Shown piece after piece: positions 61,309 through 64,000 of a stretch of DNA of 64,000 nucleotides. A program made the position numbers and the translations under genes. This DNA is from Bacillus mycoides. GTDB lineage: Bacteria; Bacillota; Bacilli; Bacillales; Bacillaceae_G. The DNA lies in the NCBI RefSeq assembly GCF_018742245.1, contig NZ_CP036132.1:1855001-1919000 (forward strand). Direction: 5' to 3'. The notes under the pieces are model-generated. The model made no database searches and was not told where the DNA came from. It saw only the letters and a list, made by a program, of their open reading frames with translations. The first letter of the stretch is position 1. The number at the start of each line of letters is the position of its first letter.

Positions 61309-62127
61309 TTACTTCCACCAATCATCAAACATAGATGCTGGGACTTGCCTTTTATGTTCACTCACTTTGTAACGCTTCTCGATCTTTTCAGCAACGTCAG
61401 CTGGAACGGATTTACCTTCTAAATAGTCATCTAATTGATCGTAAGTAATACCTAATTCTGTTTCATCAGCTTGACCTGGTTTTTCATCTAATAAATCAGC
61501 TGTTGGCATTTTTAAGTAAAGTCGCTCGTCTGCACCTAACTCTTGTAATAAAGCACGTCCTTGGCGCTTCGTTAAACCTGTTAATGGTAATAAATCTGCA
61601 CCGCCATCTCCGAATTTTGTAAAGAACCCTGTTACAGCTTCAGCCGCGTGATCAGTTCCGATAACAAGTAATCCTTGTTGTCCGCCGATTGCATATTGTG
61701 TAACCATGCGAATACGTGCTTTTACGTTTCCTTTATTGAAATCTGTTAATGATTCACCTAATAAGTTTTCATATTGATTTGAGAAGGAATCAACAGTTGA
61801 AGCGATATCAAAAGCAACAGATTGATCAGCTTGAATAAATTGTAATGCTAATTGTGCATCATCTTCATCTTTTTGTACTTTGTACGGAAGACGTACGGAG
61901 ATAAATGTTGCGTTACCACCTTCATTACGAACTTCTTCGACTGCAAGCTGCGCTAAACGTCCTGCAAGTGTAGAGTCTTGTCCGCCGCTAATTCCAAGTA
62001 CAAATCCTTTAGCACCTGTTTTTCTTACATAATCCTTTAAGAAATCAATTCGTTTACGAATTTCTACTTTCGGATCAATTACAGGTTGAACATGTAATGC
62101 TTTCATAATTTGTTCTTGTAATGTCAT
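61309..62127 (-). CDS. nadE: NH3-dependent NAD+ synthetase
   Basis: A 272-residue ATP-pyrophosphatase-type synthetase that amidates deamido-NAD+ with ammonia in the last step of NAD biosynthesis. The PP-loop is [16 protein letters not shown], followed by [26 protein letters not shown] (core [18 protein letters not shown]), both strongly conserved. The size is that of the ammonia-dependent form without glutaminase domain. AGGAGG precedes the ATG. It is monocistronic. Confidence 0.97.
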   Translation of the reverse strand: MTLQEQIMKALHVQPVIDPKVEIRKRIDFLKDYVRKTGAKGFVLGISGGQDSTLAGRLAQLAVEEVRNEGGNATFISVRLPYKVQKDEDDAQLALQFIQADQSVAFDIASTVDSFSNQYENLLGESLTDFNKGNVKARIRMVTQYAIGGQQGLLVIGTDHAAEAVTGFFTKFGDGGADLLPLTGLTKRQGRALLQELGADERLYLKMPTADLLDEKPGQADETELGITYDQLDDYLEGKSVPADVAEKIEKRYKVSEHKRQVPASMFDDWWK

Positions 62128-62294
62128 TATGTTTTCCTCCTATTCATATTAAAGCGGTAAATAAGTTTATATGTATATTGGAACATACTTCTATCCTTTA
62201 TTATTTCGCAAAACTAACGAATATACAATAGAATGCGTGTATGAATATGAATGAAGTTATTATAAATAAATTGTTTTGTATAAGCAATTTTTTT

Positions 62295-62318
62295 AAACCT
62301 TTCAATAATGTAAGGTTT
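62295..62318. promoter_or_regulatory. BceR-like inverted repeat upstream of the ABC permease gene
   Basis: AAACCTTTCA-ATAA-TGTAAGGTTT, 10-base arms with one mismatch and a four-base spacer. It is nearly the same as the repeat before the LCP gene at 40777 and sits in the promoter region of a BceB-type permease, the usual place for a BceR-type response regulator site. Confidence 0.6.
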
Positions 62319-62397
62319 TTGTCATTTGAATCGATGGAAGGTATTTCCGTACTTTACTAATATAAGAGTATAGTTAGTAGAAGGGCGGAGAAGTAGT

Positions 62398-64000
62398 ATG
62401 AACATTAGAGAACTCGCATTTCGAAATGTAACGCGAAATAGACGAACATACTCAGCTTATTTTTTGAGTAGTGCATTTGCCATTATGGCCTTTTTTGTGT
62501 ATTCATTTTTTGCGTTCCATCCGGCATTAAGTGCGGGAGAATTAGGACAGTACGTATTCGTAAGTATGTCTTTTGCACAGTCTATTATTTACTTATTTAC
62601 ATTCTTCTTTATTTTATATTCAATGGGAATGTTTTTAAAAACGAGAAAGCGTGAACTAGGAATTTTAATGATGCTAGGTATGACGAAATATCAATTAAAG
62701 CGTCTTATCTTCTTTGAAAATATTATGATTGGAATAGGGGCAATAATTTTTGGGATTCTTTCAGGTATGTTATTTTCAGGAATATTAATATTTGTAGCCC
62801 CGATGATTTTAAAATTAGATATTTCTTTATCCTATTACATACCGATGAAAGCGATTGTTGTAACGAGTATTATGTTTTTCGTATTATTTATGATTATTTC
62901 ATTGTTCAGTGCAGGAATGGTTCGTAAAAATAAAATTATGAAATTGTTTAGAGGATCAGCAGAGGCGAAGCCAGAACCGAAAGCATCAATTATTTCTTCT
63001 ATATTAGCAGTAGTATTGCTTAGTGCTGGTTATGCAGGCGCTCTTATGTCACATGGTGCAATGGTATTTATTATGATGATTCCTGTTACAACGGTAGTCA
63101 CTATCGGTACGTATTTGCTGTACAAGCAGTTGAGCGTCTTTATTATTCGATTATGTAAAAAAAGTAAACGTTTCTATTGGACACAGACAAATATTATTAC
63201 TTTGTCAGATTTAGCATACCGTATGAGAGATAATGCAAGGATGTTCTTTATTGTAACAATTATTTCAACAGTAGCATTTTCAGCAATAGGTACATTGGTT
63301 GGGTTTGCTTCGATGACGAAAGAAATTATGGACAGACCAATTGCGTTTCACTATCATTCTAAGCAAGGTAATAGCAATGAGTCACAGCATCTGAAGATTA
63401 TTGACGAAGGATTAAAGAAACATAATATAGCAGCTTCAAAAATAAATATTTCATCGAAGACAACGGAGGAGCAGTCGTTAAGAAACGCCAGTTTTATAAA
63501 AGAATCAGATTATAAGGAGTATGCGAAGTTAACGGGGGAACCGTTCAATACTTTATCAGACAAAGAAGCCTTATTTCTATCAGTAGAAATACCAGGGCCA
63601 CCGATAAAGGAAAGAAAAGAAATTTCTTTCCAAAATGCCAATGAGCCCTTAAATGTGAAAAAAGTTAATGATTCTTCACTAAGTAAAATACTTATGGGTA
63701 ATGTGTATGTAATCTCTAAAAATCAATATGATTCATTACAAGATGGATTTAAAGAAGAAAAAGATTATATGTATAAAACAAAAGGAACGAAAGATGAAAT
63801 TGAGGTTGGTAAAGAGCTTACGAATCAGATTAAGCCTTATCAAGAACATGCAACGTTTAGTGCAGAAGAGTACGATCAAAATCAAAGTTTACAAATCGCA
63901 GGACCCATTTTATTTGTAGGTTTCTTTATTGGTATTGTATTTTTCGTTTGTGCAGGAAGCTTCCTTTACTTCCGCTTATTTTCTGATTTGGAGGACGATA
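62398..64000 (+). CDS. BceB-type (FtsX-like) ABC transporter permease, 3' end missing
   Basis: A large permease open to the window end (534 codons visible). It begins MNIRELAFRNVTRNRRTYSA, has the first four membrane segments with the FtsX-like region KTRKRELGILMMLGMTKYQL, then a large extracytoplasmic domain between about residues 310 and 500 and a further membrane segment ending FLYFRLFSDLEDD. This layout is that of BceB-type permeases used with intramembrane-sensing kinases in resistance to cell-wall antibiotics such as bacitracin. Unusually, no ATPase gene (BceA type) precedes it. GGGCGGAG precedes the ATG. Confidence 0.88.
   Translation, partial: MNIRELAFRNVTRNRRTYSAYFLSSAFAIMAFFVYSFFAFHPALSAGELGQYVFVSMSFAQSIIYLFTFFFILYSMGMFLKTRKRELGILMMLGMTKYQLKRLIFFENIMIGIGAIIFGILSGMLFSGILIFVAPMILKLDISLSYYIPMKAIVVTSIMFFVLFMIISLFSAGMVRKNKIMKLFRGSAEAKPEPKASIISSILAVVLLSAGYAGALMSHGAMVFIMMIPVTTVVTIGTYLLYKQLSVFIIRLCKKSKRFYWTQTNIITLSDLAYRMRDNARMFFIVTIISTVAFSAIGTLVGFASMTKEIMDRPIAFHYHSKQGNSNESQHLKIIDEGLKKHNIAASKINISSKTTEEQSLRNASFIKESDYKEYAKLTGEPFNTLSDKEALFLSVEIPGPPIKERKEISFQNANEPLNVKKVNDSSLSKILMGNVYVISKNQYDSLQDGFKEEKDYMYKTKGTKDEIEVGKELTNQIKPYQEHATFSAEEYDQNQSLQIAGPILFVGFFIGIVFFVCAGSFLYFRLFSDLEDD

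Overview
The window looks like chromosomal DNA of a Bacillus cereus group member (B. cereus, B. thuringiensis or B. anthracis type). The evidence is AT-rich, strongly Shine-Dalgarno-led Firmicute genes with many TTG/GTG starts, a complete petrobactin operon (asbABCDEF), the enterotoxin/cell-wall peptidase EntFM, an alpha/beta small acid-soluble spore protein, a YjcZ-type spore protein, and short interspersed repeats that resemble the B. cereus group bcr1 element. Nothing indicates a prophage, insertion sequence, CRISPR array, rRNA or tRNA; the sequence reads as ordinary but regulation-rich core chromosome.

Layout. 1-4.3 kb: a Liv-type branched-chain amino acid ABC importer (5' end cut by the window edge). 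4.5-6.7 kb: a LysR regulator divergent from a DUF4865 / tautomerase / carboxymuconolactone-decarboxylase cluster. 6.8-9.3 kb: a MarR regulator, a ring-cleaving-dioxygenase-like glyoxalase protein and a luciferase-like monooxygenase, with two matching 28-bp inverted-repeat operators. 9.9-15.8 kb: cytochrome bd oxidase and its maturation exporter (cydABDC). 16-23 kb: small lipoprotein, paired half-size drug/metabolite transporters, MccF-like S66 peptidase, D-Ala-D-Ala carboxypeptidase, nitroreductase, EntFM. 23-28 kb: alpha/beta hydrolase, BmrA-like ABC exporter and an OmpR/intramembrane-sensing histidine kinase pair. 28-33.5 kb: repeat element, SDR reductase, ANT(6)-type aminoglycoside nucleotidyltransferase with an apparent translational attenuator, peptidoglycan deacetylase, SdpI-like protein, Nudix and PNPOx-like proteins.

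33.6-37.7 kb: two nearly identical T-box riboswitches in tandem, each with its own promoter, then a 27-residue ORF with three consecutive threonine codons, then hom-thrC-thrB. 37.8-45.3 kb: cell-envelope genes (glycosidase-like lipoprotein, LytR-CpsA-Psr ligase, second polysaccharide deacetylase, YkyA, MgtC) and a GNAT acetyltransferase. 45.4-52.7 kb: Fur-controlled petrobactin biosynthesis. 52.8-64 kb: SASP, MFS exporter, LysE exporter divergent from a MocR regulator, patatin phospholipase, YjcZ, YwqG-like protein, secreted transglutaminase-like protein, Nudix, nadE, and the start of a BceB-type ABC permease.

How the genes work together: the window mixes redox/detoxification modules (MarR cluster, cyd operon, nitroreductase), envelope maintenance and defence modules (deacetylases, LCP, EntFM, BceB-like permease), amino-acid supply under tRNA-sensing control, and iron acquisition. 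The most unusual material is regulatory: the tandem T-boxes plus threonine-rich leader ORF, the leader peptide plus ribosome-binding-site-sequestering hairpin before the aminoglycoside enzyme, the paired MarR operators, BceR-like operators shared by two loci, and repeat elements that end exactly at gene stop codons. All assignments were made by reading the sequence; no database search was run.
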